From Oscheius onirici (taxonomy: Eukaryota > Nematoda > Chromadorea > Rhabditida > Rhabditidae): DNA of 64,000 nt. Below, one piece after another: positions 38,484 through 49,976 of the stretch. The notes beneath the pieces were generated by a model. That model was not told where the DNA came from. It saw only the letters and a program-made list of their open reading frames with translations, and did no database searches. The position numbers and the translations under genes were made by a program. Where the stretch lies: NCBI GenBank assembly GCA_932521025.1, contig OW051472.1, positions 7,502,001 through 7,566,000 of the forward strand, in the 5' to 3' direction. Positions within the stretch are counted from its first letter, which is position 1; each line of letters starts with the position of its first letter.

Positions 38484-41400
38484 ATGCAGCGTCAGAGAAA
38501 AACATCCCTCAAATCGAGGGTGGAATCAGAGTTGGAGATTTTGAATGTAAATTCCCTCTTTCGTTCATGTTTGAGGTCTATTTCAGAAAAATAGCGGCAG
38601 ATTGACGAGATTTTTCACAGATGATCGACATGCCGAGTTCATTCGAGGAAACAATGAATACAATGAGGATCGAGAAATATGGTGAGTCTTCGTCTTAAGT
38701 TTCGCCTTTGTGTAAAAAATAATGACTTTCAGGAAACGATACAGTAAGGATCGAATGAAGACTGTTTCCGTAGCCCTCGTATTTTGTTTGCACATCGGTG
38801 TCGATCCACCCGACCCGATTCCGAAGCCGAATCCCTGTGCTCGACTAGAAGGCTGGATTGACCCTTTTTCCTGTAATCCACAACGAGCACTAAATGCCAT
38901 TGCAAAGGCCGTTCAGCAGAGCTACGAACGATGGCAGCCAAGGGCCAGGTTCGTTCGATTTTCATTGTTGCAATAGAGTTTTAAGATACAAGGTGTGCAC
39001 AGATCCGACAGCCGAAGATGTCAAAAAACTCTGCATGAGCATGCGTAGAAACGCCAAAGACGAACGTGTTCTCTTTCACTACAACGGACACGGCGTTCCA
39101 CGGCCGACTCCCAACGGCGAGATTTGGGTCTTCAACAAAAGTTACACACAGGTTTTTCCTAATATTATTTTCAAATTAAAAGCTCGAAATGTAGTACATT
39201 CCTCTCTCCCTGTACGATCTGCAAACCTGGATAGACTACCCGGCCATCTACGTTTGGGACTGTAGCTCGGCGGAGACGATTGTAAAGACGTTCGCCCAAT
39301 ACGCCGACGATATTGACAGGTCGTTCAAGGTATAGGAATGTATCTATGTTGTCCAGTTTAGAGATTTCGTGAAAAAAATGGCAAAGAACGAAATGGACCT
39401 GCCCTACGGAGTGAACAGTGACACTCGTAGGCGGTCATTGGCCGTAAGAAATGCCGAATCTCTTCGGAATAAAGTAGACATGAACAGTGAGCATAATCTG
39501 CCCTTTTTATAGGATTGTATCCATCTGGCCGCGTGTTCAGCAGACCAAAAGTTGCCGACGAGTCCCCTTCTTCCAGCCGACCTATTCACATCCTGTCTAA
39601 CCACACCTATTCAGACGAGCATTCTTACGTAATTTTCTGTTTCTTTTTTCGCTAAAAATAGGTTTAGATATCTAATTCGATCCGGTCGCCGTTCGGAATT
39701 CCCGGAAAATATTCTCGAGCGCATTCCTGGAAACCTGAGCGATAGAAAGACGATTCTGGGAGAATTGAACTGGATTTTCACGGCTATCACGGACACAATT
39801 GCGTGGAACCGTCTGCCGAAGGAGGTCTTCCAGAGACTGTTCCGTCAGGTGAGGAACGTTCTTATTGAGCCCAATTTTTACTTTTCCAGGATCTGCTACT
39901 CGCCTCGCTCTTCAGAAGTTACATCTTGGCGGAAAAGATCATGGGCGAGAATGGCTGTACCACGAATTCTGTGCCAAAACTGCCAAAAACATCCGATCAC
40001 CCCTTATGGGAGTCGTGGGACTATACCCTGGATCAGACTCTCAGTTATCTCTACAACTCGGTCATTCTGCCAGAACAGTCGTTTCCTTTCTACGCCTTCC
40101 CGCGCGAGTCCTTCGGCAAGGACATAATCTACGCCAAAAGCATATTCTGTGGAAATAAAAGTACGTTTTATTAATATTATTCAAAAAATCCTTCAGTACT
40201 GATCGACTGCAAGGATATGCTCTCCAACGGCGTCATGGATCACCAGCACAATTGGTTCTTCGTCGAGCAGCTGACGGCGTTTGAAGTCTGGCTGGAGTTC
40301 TGTCCCAACAAGGAAAATCAGCCGCCACAACAGCTGCCGATCGTGCTGCAGGTTCTTTTAAGCCAGGTAATTCCTTTGTTTCCGGAAAGTGTGCTGCCTG
40401 TCGGATTTGACTTTCGCGCCTCATTTTACATGCAAAATTTTAGGCACATCGTCTTCGAGCTCTCGAACTGCTCGGCCGTTTTCTCGATCTTGGACAATGG
40501 GCTGTTATCCATTCGCTGGCTGTTGGCGTCTTTCCCTACGTCCAGAAGCTGCTTCAAAGCAATACGCGTGAGCTCAGACCGTGGCTGGCTTTCATCTGGG
40601 CCAAGGTGGGTCTCTTTTCCTTGTATTTTCCAATGTTGCCGAGGTGCAGATCCTTGCTGTCGACCCGTCCTGTCAGACCGAACTGTTCAAGGAAAACGGC
40701 GACGATGCTCCGCGTTACGACATGAACAATCGGCCAAAAGTATTGCGCTACTTCTACTTTATCCAAATTCTCAACGATCCGGAAACGACGGCTCGGCAAA
40801 AAATCGTGCCAGCCTTTATCTTAGCCATGCTGTTCCACAATAACTACGAGTACGGACCTTTTTATATCAATTTAATATAACTTTCAGAGTTGCTCAAGAA
40901 AACCTGACAAAACGCGGATATGTGAATCTCTGTACGGAGCTGCTCGGTGATCCGGCTGCCAAGAATTGCCGTCTTCTGAAGTTGTGGGTTCTGATTGGAC
41001 TGGGGCGTCTGTGGGCCGAATACGACACTGCTCGTTGGCAAGCTGTTCGTCTCAACGCCTACGCAAAAGTACAGGCTGAGTTAGACGACCAGCATCCGGA
41101 GGTCAGAGCAGCGGCAGTTTTCGCTCTCGGCTGTCTCATCAAGAACAAGTCGAAGGAAAACGAACACGCCACTTTTGTGAGTTTTTTCCCTGCTTATTCG
41201 CGTTTCTGAACTGTTTATTAGGCAGCGGTTCTGTTGACTGCCTTCTCTCCACAGATCTCTGTAGTTCGGGGTCTGTTTCAGAAGAAGCTTGTCAATTGTG
41301 GCCGTATAAAGATGAAGATCCATGTTGACCTGGACATCGGCCAGTCCGGCATTCTTGAGACCGACGTCACAACTCGATCCGAACGAGATCATTCCCATCA

Positions 41401-44400
41401 GATGGAAACGGCTTCCGTGCTCGGCGAGAATCCCTCCGCCGCTGAGACGGCTACACAGACATTTCGTGTAGCCGTCTCTCGAGTACAGATCAGCCAGTCG
41501 TAGGGCAGTCTCCAGTAGTTTTTGCACTTGTTTGCTTCGTGTGGCAGATCGAGGTTGACCTTTTGAAGTCTCGTGTTGAAGACGATTGTCCCTTTGCCGG
41601 ATCGTTGCCATAGCCTGTGCATTTCCGAGTTGGTCAGTCTGAACGAGTCCATGTTGTGAAGATGTGGCAGACAGGTATGTGGTGTGATCGTCTCAGCCAG
41701 CTCCAGAATGGCTACATCCCAGAGCGACTTGGAACAGCTGTCTTCAAAGAAGGGAGTCTCTTTTCACATGGGCCAACTGACCATGTTTCGACTGGGGACA
41801 GCTACCCAGCTTCGTCTCAGTACAAGTGCCTCCAATCAAAAGACGGGCATCTTTGACAATTTCCTCCTCAGTCATCTGCATGCTTCGAACATACTTTTTG
41901 TTCTTCATCGATCCCTTGATGAAACAGTGAGCTGCCGTGATGACGTGTCGTTTGGAGATGAGTGTTCCGCCGCAAAAAGAGCTGCTTCCATCTTTGATGA
42001 TCTTGATCAGCACGGCCCATGGCAGCTCTCCCGCTCTGGCATCACATCCTCCCATGTCTTTTTCCGTCTGACTCTCGTCGTCTAGAGTCATTTGAGCTTC
42101 TTCTGCCTGTTCGTCTTCGTCTTTCGCGTCTGCCTTCTTCGAAGTACTCGTCTGTCCTGACCCTTCTTTGTCCTCCTCCTCTTCTTCCTCCTCTTCCTCA
42201 TCCTGACTCTTTGAACAGCCACAGCTCTTTTGTCTCTTGGGGACAAGCACTTGCCACAGGTAGTCGCGTCGTAGTAGGAGTCAGCCAACAACATCAACTG
42301 GACGTTCAGTAGTAGCAGGGCAAGTAGATGTAGAGGACGCCTTCCAGTCGCGTAGTCAGTGTTTAATTGATTTCAATTGTTTTTGAGTATTTTTTTTAGC
42401 ATTAATAACAGCTTTTTGACTTGAAAATAATTTTCCAGATCGAGCAGGAGCTTTGCGACGTGCTCTGCAGTAAATGCAGTCTTGACGGTAGCTGTTTAGT
42501 CCGAGTTGAAGTCGCCGTCGCTCTGCAGGTTATTTAAACTGTTTCACACCATAATTATATCCATTTTCAGTGGTACATCATCGATTTCGAGAAGGAATTC
42601 ATCAAGGTTCTCCAGGCCATTCTCTCCAAACTGGAGATCGAATTGGAAAACTTTGAAGACGACGCATTTGACGAAGGAGTCGATATCGCCGCCGTGATCA
42701 ACAAGCCAAACAAGTCGAGATTGGCTAATAAACAGTATTTTTCATCTAATTTCATAGAAAATATTCAATGCAGAGCTGCCGAGTACTTCCAAACGTTGAG
42801 ACCGGTCATGAGCCAAAGAGGCGGATCGTCAGTAAATCTGGACGACGTAATGATCCACGAAGATGCCTGGGTCTCGGCTTCAAAAGCCGAAGAAGAATTC
42901 CGTCGTCGTTGCCAGGAACAGATTCAGTTTCTACAGAAGAAGACGTTTCCCGAGTCGAATGAGCGCGTCTGGCTCTCGATGCTTCTTCTCGCCGTCGATC
43001 CGCACATCAAAGTGGCGAGTATGGCCAAAGTGATGGTCCGACGAATCGAAGAAATGGCCGTGATGGAAATTGTGAGAACAAAGACGATGCTGATGGAAAG
43101 AAGCACCTCTGACGTCTATTTGGCCGACAGTCCGAGATCTGACATCGTCCAGAGTGTTCAGAATCGCGTTCCGACGCGACTGTCGCCTCCGACGGAACCG
43201 CTGGAATACATGTCCGATGGGAATGACGAATTTGATCGTGCTTCCACTCCCTCTTCGTGTGAAAATAGAACTGGTACGTATTCTTTCTTTTGTTTTATGA
43301 GCCACGTTTTAGCCAGTTCCGTCCGATTCACAGTCGGTAGTCCTTCGATGAACGGAGCTTATTTGAACACGCCGGAAACTCCGCTAAACCCGCCGATTCG
43401 CAAGTTTTCCATGCCGGCAACGTCTTCCACACCCAGTAAGCTAAACTTTTCTTGAATCTAAAAGGTTTTGTCGCATAATAAACAAATTTTCAGGGCTCCG
43501 TCATGAGAGGACCATAAGCGAGAATCGGAGGATCAAATCCTTGGCGAAGACGGTCATCGAGGCCGTTTACACACCAAAAAGAGCTACCGTTAGTACCTTT
43601 ATATCCAGTTCCTATAAAAATTACCGTAAAACACGCAATCGACGCTTTCAGAGAGGAGAATTGGCCAAGTATGGAAAGTCGAAAAAGACGAGCGACGGAG
43701 ACAGGCACCGTGCTGTAATCTCTTCGGATTTTGTCGACTGGTGTAGCCGCATCTTCATCAATCCCATTTTAAACGTTATAAACGTAGGTTTTTGCCTTTT
43801 CCATAGAAAAAAAGCTGTAGGGTGACGACAATGAGGATGAGACTGGAGAAAGACAAATTCCCAATGTGATTCCAACGGATTGGGCTTTCCATTCTCGCGA
43901 GGGATTGGTCAAAACGTCGATAGAAGAATTCTATCGACTAAAGGTGAGCATTAGCCTTTCTGTCTCAATTTGCCCTCTCTTCAGACAGAAAACAGAATGG
44001 AAACTGTTGTGGCGTCGATTAAGAATCCCGGAATCAAATGTATGGCCATGTCGTATCTTCGCAAAATCGTCTACATGTGCGATGAGAATCGCCTGAGTAT
44101 GTTGCGATTTGAAGCGGTGCCCGTCATCTCGAAGAATTTTAACATTCTCGGCAACAATCCCTACAGTTATGTAAGTTTTCGTGCTAATTTTGAACATCTT
44201 TATGCATAGTTTTGGTTTCAAAATAGCGTCTTCAGGACAAGGTCTGTACTCTGGATGTGATCAATGAGATGTCAAGAGAGATGATCTTGTGCGGGTCGAA
44301 GAGAGGCGTCATTCGAGTCAGTTCTTTTCAAGTCGACTAGCTTATCTTTAAAATATGCAGATCTGGGACTGCCATCACGACATTCATTCCAATTCGACGA

Positions 44401-45407
44401 GCTGCTTGAAAAATCCGACGCTGGTAGCTTGTGCAATGCCATTGGCCAAGGAAATTGAACGCGATCCGACCGACCTGGAATGGATCGACCGACAGACTGG
44501 AGAACCGGTGAATCCGACGAAAGTCGGCTTCAAACAGGGCTACAGCTCGCGAAAGGTCCTCTACAAATGTCTCTACGAATGGCGACAGGAGAGTGGACGA
44601 CTCATCTGTGGAGGAAATGCTCGTGTCGTGCGCATTTGGAGTGCTCAGACGGAAAGAACGCTGGCTGATATTAATATTGGCAAGAATTCCGGGCGAGTCA
44701 CAGCCTTGGACACGTATCTCAAGGAGGAAGAACTTGTAGCCATCGGTATGAGCTTCATGAACCCTTTTTCAGAACAAATTTTAGGCTTGAGACGAGGCGC
44801 TGTCGAAATTCACGATATACGATCCCTGGACTCTAAATTTGCCGTCTTACGCCACGAGGAGCGCGGTCAACCGATTGTCAGCTGCTCTTTCCAGGGATCT
44901 ACCTGTATGGTAGTCGACGAGTCCGGCTGGGCGTTCAGTCTAGATCTTCGAATGTTTTCTGTATGTTTTTTCCTTAAATTTTACCTCAATTTCGCTTCTA
45001 GGAGCCCTTTAATGAGTTCCAGCTGCCCTCAGCTAATGAAGTCTTGTCAGTTGAGAGACACAAGTCCAATCCTGACGTAAGTTCTTATTTAACGGATTTA
45101 AAATTCTACTCAAATTCCAGGTCATGGGCTACATTTCGCGACCGGGAATGAGCTACGACGCAAAACCGACGGATTCTATCAGAATGCGCTTCCTGCCAGC
45201 TACAGAGGCCAAAATTTTTGAGATTAGCTCCAAGAAGAATCTTGGAACGGTCAAATATTACGGAGACACTCAGGCCAACGTCAACTGTCTGTCCATGCAC
45301 AAAATTCGGTATTATTTAATCCTTTTTTTCGTTAATTTCTCTTGATTTTAAGAGGTCTTCTATCCGTCGCCGACGACAAATATGTTACAGTCTACGGACC
45401 GAAATGA
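38484..45407 (+). CDS. daf-15: Raptor, the scaffold of TOR complex 1
   Basis: Binds TOR kinase and its substrates; controls growth at the lysosome surface. 27 exons: 38484-38546, 38587-38681, 38733-38948, 38986-39151, 39195-39329, 39357-39443, 39513-39628, 39662-39848, 39890-40160, 40197-40366, 40444-40605, 40650-40849, 40888-41176, 42439-42528, 42571-42734, 42774-43273, 43313-43435, 43494-43588, 43652-43783, 43821-43943, 43985-44170, 44236-44316, 44361-44745, 44785-44960, 45002-45076, 45121-45308 and 45353-45407. They close to 1509 residues (human 1335). The caspase-like N domain keeps [34 protein letters not shown] and WDCSSAE, then [21 protein letters not shown]-type helices ([18 protein letters not shown]) and C-terminal WD40 repeats follow. 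A 1.26-kb intron (41177-42438) contains a serine protease gene on the other strand. The 39-nt intron 42735-42773 is in frame if retained. Confidence 0.95.
41214..42297 (-). pseudogene. Trypsin-like serine protease nested in a raptor intron; reading frame broken
   Basis: A chymotrypsin-family (S1) protease on the minus strand inside raptor intron 13. Recognisable in order: a signal-like Leu-rich stretch and Cys near 42250-42330; a very acidic segment with nine consecutive Glu; [29 protein letters not shown] with the catalytic His; a 40-nt intron (41742-41781); then [20 protein letters not shown] with the catalytic Asp. The Ser region is [10 protein letters not shown], then [11 protein letters not shown]. 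Two joins fail. The signal-like N-terminus is in a different frame from the acidic segment unless a weak intron is assumed. Between NVC and SGGG the frame shifts, and the usual GDSGG Gly-Asp is lost. AATAAA lies at 41214-41219. It could be active if the assembly is wrong here. The C-terminal end is not resolved. Confidence 0.7.
41444..41478. repeat. Perfect 13-bp hairpin at the protease active-site motif
   Basis: Arms 41444-41456 (gagacggctacac) and 41466-41478 are perfectly complementary with a 9-base loop. The arm at 41444-41456 directly precedes, on the coding (minus) strand, the AGC serine codon of SGGG, where the usual GD codons and the frame are disrupted. Confidence 0.85.
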
Positions 45408-45653
45408 TGAAAAACGTGTCAATCAGTCTCCCCCGGGTTTTTGCCGCAATTGCTCAAAAAAGTCGCCTTACTGCCATCCCCCAGTCTAATTTCTTAGGTT
45501 ATATTTTCATATGTTTTTGTATATACAGAATTGTTGTCTACTTTAAAGTTTATAAAGTTAACTTCTCATTTTCATTTGCATCTTGTCTCACGTCTGTCCA
45601 TTCCATTGTTATCTTTAAAAAAAACCTAAATTGTGAACCATTTTCAAGTCAAA

Positions 45654-47244
45654 ATGTTGGCCAAACGATACATCTTCATTCTTCCGGGGAAAGTCGCTGT
45701 AAGAAGTTATGCGCTCGCGGTAAGGTTTAATTTTTTGTCGACTTACCAAACTGGCTCGGATCGAATGCTTGAATTGACTAGCCACACTTTTCGGATTAAA
45801 AATAAAACAAATTTGAGCCTTGAACGGTATTGCCCGCTCAAAAAAATTAAAATAGCCGCAGAATTCTATATTTTTCAGAGACAAAGCACGAATCAACGAG
45901 CTCTAGACGTGGCGGTGATAGGAGCCCCAAATGCCGGTAAATCCCTTCTCACAAATCAGCTCGTCCGAGCATCCGTCTGTGCTGTCAGCAGCAAAATGGA
46001 CACCACTACTCAGGTGCCTCTTTCCGCTTACAGTAATCTCCAAATTGCAGAATGTTGACTGTATCGTGACAGAGGACAATGTCCAGCTGTGCGTGGTCGA
46101 CAGTCCCGGAACAGTCGGACTGAAACACGCCACCGAGACAATGGGTAGAACAAAATACGACAAGATATTGTCGGATCCCGAAACGGCCCTGAAACGAGCA
46201 CAACATATTCTAGTCGTTCAGGTTATTTCACCTTTCTCCTGCCTATAAACAATATTTAGGACGTTACTCAGACGGGCGACTACATCCATCATCGAGTCTT
46301 GCATCTGCTTCACCGACACGTTCATCTTCCCAGCTCCTTAGTCCTCAATAAGGTCGACCTCATTCGCGATCGGGCTCAGCTTCTGGAGCTGACGAGGATA
46401 CTGTGCAATGGACAAGTTGGCGGGAAGCCGATTAGCACGACAAAATCAGTTGTATGTTCTTTTTCCTTTTTTTGGAATAAGGGCAAATTTTGATAATACC
46501 GCAAATGCTTGACCGAAACCGAGTGGGTGGCCAGGTTCCGTATTACCAAATAAAATTCAGATTGGCCGTCTCGGGAAATCTTCGTCTGATCTCAAACTAC
46601 ACGATGACATCTCCAAAATGGGAGATGAGCTGTGGCAGAAGAAGTTCAGGTATCCTACATTTTTTATATCAAAAAGTACAAAAAAATTCAGAGAAACCGT
46701 CGAAAAGCCGGCTAACAAAGTCCCATACAACGATACGAAGCGCTTGTTTACGAACATTAGAGGCTGGAACAACTTTGACTCTGTCTTTTTCGTCTCCTCT
46801 CTGACGGGAGAAGGAATCGATCCGTTGAGGAATCATTTAAAGCAACTTTCCGAAGAACAAGTCTGGAAACACGATGAGACTACCGTAACCAAGAAACCGC
46901 CTCAGATTATTTGTATGGAGTCAATTCGGGCGGCTCTTTTGGACACAATACCCGCAAATGTTGCCTACACCCTGAAACCGAAGGTCCTGGAATGGAGCGA
47001 GGAGGGAGAGGCACATTTCATGGTTTCTTCTATAAATAGTAAAGATTTTCAGGGACTTTTGATCATTGCCGAAATTCCCTGCAGAAAGGAACGAGAAGCC
47101 CGTCTAGTTTTGGGAAAAGGTGGCCACAGGATAAACGACATCCTACAGCGCGTCAACGACCACATGCGCTCTCTTTTTCAGCAGGATATTAACGTTCAAA
47201 TTCAGGTCAAATGTAACGGTAACATTGTCGATGTTCCACGTTAG
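45654..47244 (+). CDS. ERAL1: Mitochondrial Era-like GTPase (ERAL1)
   Basis: Binds the 3' end of small-subunit mitochondrial rRNA and assists ribosome assembly. Six exons: 45654-45719, 45879-46013, 46051-46221, 46260-46451, 46561-46649 and 46692-47244, closing to 401 residues. GTPase motifs: G1 GAPNAGKSLL, a Thr-rich switch (MDTTTQ), G3 VVDSPGTVG, G4 LNKVDLI and G5-like VSSLTGEG. The C-terminal KH domain reads EIPCRKEREARLVLGKGGHR. The N-terminus (MLAKRYIFILPGKVAVRSYA) is basic and hydrophobic, consistent with a mitochondrial presequence. It starts 246 bp after the raptor stop on the same strand, with an acceptor-like ttttcaag just before the ATG, so operon membership is possible. Confidence 0.92.
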
Positions 47245-47327
47245 TAAATTTTCTTTTTGTTTGTTTTAGATTCAGAAACAACTTTTCCTAGTCAGCTGGT
47301 TTTAGCCACAGACTCGGCAGTTCGCAC

Positions 47328-49913
47328 TTTATTTTTATTTATTTATTTATTTATACGTATCCTAACTCAGATAATATATCTGTAGGGGAAGAGACTTCTA
47401 TCGTTGGGTAGTCATCCAACTGCCAACCTTCTGAACTCTGTTCGGGACGATTTTCTGGCTGTAGATGCAAAAGTTGGCCCAGCTTTAGTAGGAAGTAGGT
47501 TCCTCCATCTGTGTGGTGGTCGTCCAGCTGCTCTTGCCCGATTCGGTGACCATTCTTCTACGATTTTCGTCCAGCTATCTCCGTCCTCATTCGACACTTT
47601 CCAAGCCCAATCAAACAGTCTTCTCTTGTATTCATCTACGACGTCTTTCAGCTTTGTCCTGTTGCGGATTTCTTCACTTGAAATATGATCCAGAAGTGAG
47701 ATTCCAAGAATCTTTCGTTGCATTCTCCTTTGCGTCACGGCTAAAGCATTCTCCTCTGTCTTCTTCAGACCTGCAGTTTCTAGTCCGTATAGCAACGTGG
47801 GCAGGACTTTCATCTCAAACAGCTTCTTTTTCATTTTCAATGGAGTCATCCGGGAATAGTAAACTTCTTTGTCGTTGTAGAACGAGGCCCATCCTAATTT
47901 CACTCGTCTGCTTATCTCCTGGGATAGATCCCCGTCGGCTGTCAGCTTCGATCCAAGGTATATAAAATCGTTGACTCTCTCCAGTTCTGTGCCATTGAGA
48001 CCGATTGAATGTTGCACTGTCGCAAACGTTGTCATCCATTTGGTCTTCCTTCTGTTCACTTTCAATCCGACTTTTTTGCCTTCTTGTTCGAGACTGTTCA
48101 ACATGTATTCAGCATCTTTCGCAGTCTTTCCTAGCAGTATAATGTCGTCAGCATAGCAGAGATGAGTTAGAGATTTGCCGTTAACCAATATTCCTTTTCC
48201 ATCCCATGTGATATTTCTCAGGACGTCTTCTAACACAGCATTGAAGAGTTGCGGAGATAGAGGACAGCCTTGGCGAACCCCACGTTCCAGAACAATGCGA
48301 ATTCGTTTCCTATTTATGTCAATTTCCGTAGAGCTTCCTTCGTACAGTTGCTTCAGAACTTCCAGTATCTCCCCGTCCACTCCGCGTCTTCGGAGAGAGT
48401 TCCAGACAGCTTCTCTCTCTACGGAATCAAAGGCTTTCTCGTAGTCCACGAAGATCGCGTAGAATCCGGTTCCGTTATATTCCTTTGCTTTCTCCAATAG
48501 CTGTCGCATGATGAATATGTTATTCAGCGTACTATGTCCTTTTCGAAAGCCCGATTGTTCAGGATCTTGAACTTGTTCCAGCAAACCTTCCACTCTTCTC
48601 AGCAAGACGGATGACAGCAGCTTGTGAAATACGGATAGCAAGGTGATAGGCCTCCAGTTCGACAGATTTGTTAGGTCACCTTTCTTTGGTATTAGGATCA
48701 TACGGCCATCTGATAGCGACTGAGGTGGGTGTCCAGACTCGAGGCATTTGTTGAACAGATCAGTTAGGAAGTTAACGGCTTGCTCCCCACCAGCTTTCAG
48801 TGCTCTTACAGTGACGTTATCTGCACCGGGACTCTTGTCGTCTTTCATCTTTTTCAGAGCAGCATAAACTTCTGACGTCAATATGTTTGGGCAGTTGTTG
48901 TTTTCCGGTAGTCTACTCAATATAGGCTGGACGTTTTCTCTGCTCTCATATAGACCATCGTAGAAGGTTTTGACCAATGACCGAAGTTCCTTTTCGTCCT
49001 GGCTCAGACTGTTTGTGGCTGGATTGTGCAGCTGGCTGAGTCTTTTCCTTCCATGTGACTGTTCGTCGCGTAATGGCCGGAATCCTTTTCCACGTCTCAG
49101 GATATCGTTGACCAGACTTATACGTCTCTTCCTCAGATCATCTTCCATTGAACGCCTCGTAATATGGCACATCATACTGTATTCTAGTCGTTCCCTCTGG
49201 GTTGTTCTCGATCTCAGCTCGTTCCTTCGTTTCATACATGTTAGAGTCAGTTCCGAGAGTCGCGGTGGAAGTTCGACCTTTGATGTGGCCATTTGCTGTA
49301 TTTCGATGACTTTTCTGGTCAGGTTCACGTAGTTTTGCTCTGTGGTTCCACTCGATAAGCCTCCTTGCTCCAGCATAATGTGCATCTCTTGTGTCAATAT
49401 GTCCTGATCTACTACAGTAGTGGTACGTTTCTTCTTCGCTTTTCTCTTGGCAATGAGCACAGGAACAATCAGCTTCGCTCGTACCATACGATGGTCCGAT
49501 CCAAACTTGAACCCAGTAGCAACATGACATGATTTCACCATCCTCCAGTAATTCTTTGGAGCCAATACGTAGTCGATTTGGGAGAGGTGTTGTCCATTCG
49601 GGGCACGCCAGGTCCAAATTCGACCATAGCGGCATTTCGTGTATGTATTAGCAATTCGAAGTCCGATTGTTTCACAAAAATTGATCAAGGCCTGTCCCTG
49701 TTCGTTTCGGTCTCCAATTCCAAAAGGTCCAACTGGTTCGTCGCCACTTTCCCGTTTTCCAACCACAGCATTCAGATCACCGATGATCCAGGAGTTGTAC
49801 CGACCAGCAGCATCGCTAACTACTTCTTTTTCCAGTTGTTGTAGGAACAGTTCGTAGTTTTGCAAATCGTCGGTATTTCCATATTGGCAGGGTGCATAGA
49901 CGCAATATATTTT
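47328..49913 (-). mobile_element. 5'-truncated non-LTR retrotransposon, RTE clade
   Basis: An element reading right to left, inserted between the Era GTPase and M20 genes. Its 3' end carries a short-repeat tail (repeats of the aaat/ataa type, 47328-47354), typical of RTE elements instead of a long poly(A). The 5' part of the endonuclease is missing: the frame becomes non-homologous near 49913, about 60 bp from the stop of the M20 gene. The coding part has no stop for more than 800 codons, so insertion is probably recent. Confidence 0.85.
47412..49865 (-). CDS. Retrotransposon endonuclease (C-terminal part) and reverse transcriptase
   Basis: 817 codons from the first Met, open further upstream to about 49913. 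The APE-type endonuclease remnant has SWIIGDLNAVVG, RIWTWRAPNGQHLSQIDYVL and FGSDHRMV, so the N-terminal catalytic motifs are missing. The reverse transcriptase is complete by motif: ADNVTVRALKAGGEQAVNF, WRPITLLSVFHKLLSSVL, EQSGFRKGHSTLNNIF, YAIFVDYEKAFDSVEREAVW, GVRQGCPLSPQLFNAVLEDV and the active site LCYADDIILLG, then GLKVNRRKTKWM. The end (GRPPHRWRNLL) matches the RTE C-terminal box. It encodes copying and integration of the element at nicked DNA. No second ORF was seen. Confidence 0.93.
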   Translation of the reverse strand: MQNYELFLQQLEKEVVSDAAGRYNSWIIGDLNAVVGKRESGDEPVGPFGIGDRNEQGQALINFCETIGLRIANTYTKCRYGRIWTWRAPNGQHLSQIDYVLAPKNYWRMVKSCHVATGFKFGSDHRMVRAKLIVPVLIAKRKAKKKRTTTVVDQDILTQEMHIMLEQGGLSSGTTEQNYVNLTRKVIEIQQMATSKVELPPRLSELTLTCMKRRNELRSRTTQRERLEYSMMCHITRRSMEDDLRKRRISLVNDILRRGKGFRPLRDEQSHGRKRLSQLHNPATNSLSQDEKELRSLVKTFYDGLYESRENVQPILSRLPENNNCPNILTSEVYAALKKMKDDKSPGADNVTVRALKAGGEQAVNFLTDLFNKCLESGHPPQSLSDGRMILIPKKGDLTNLSNWRPITLLSVFHKLLSSVLLRRVEGLLEQVQDPEQSGFRKGHSTLNNIFIMRQLLEKAKEYNGTGFYAIFVDYEKAFDSVEREAVWNSLRRRGVDGEILEVLKQLYEGSSTEIDINRKRIRIVLERGVRQGCPLSPQLFNAVLEDVLRNITWDGKGILVNGKSLTHLCYADDIILLGKTAKDAEYMLNSLEQEGKKVGLKVNRRKTKWMTTFATVQHSIGLNGTELERVNDFIYLGSKLTADGDLSQEISRRVKLGWASFYNDKEVYYSRMTPLKMKKKLFEMKVLPTLLYGLETAGLKKTEENALAVTQRRMQRKILGISLLDHISSEEIRNRTKLKDVVDEYKRRLFDWAWKVSNEDGDSWTKIVEEWSPNRARAAGRPPHRWRNLLPTKAGPTFASTARKSSRTEFRRLAVG

Positions 49914-49976
49914 GTTTTATCCTCGAAACTCGAAAAATAGCTATTTTGGGGCTAAAATGTAAAGAATCGTTCCAGA

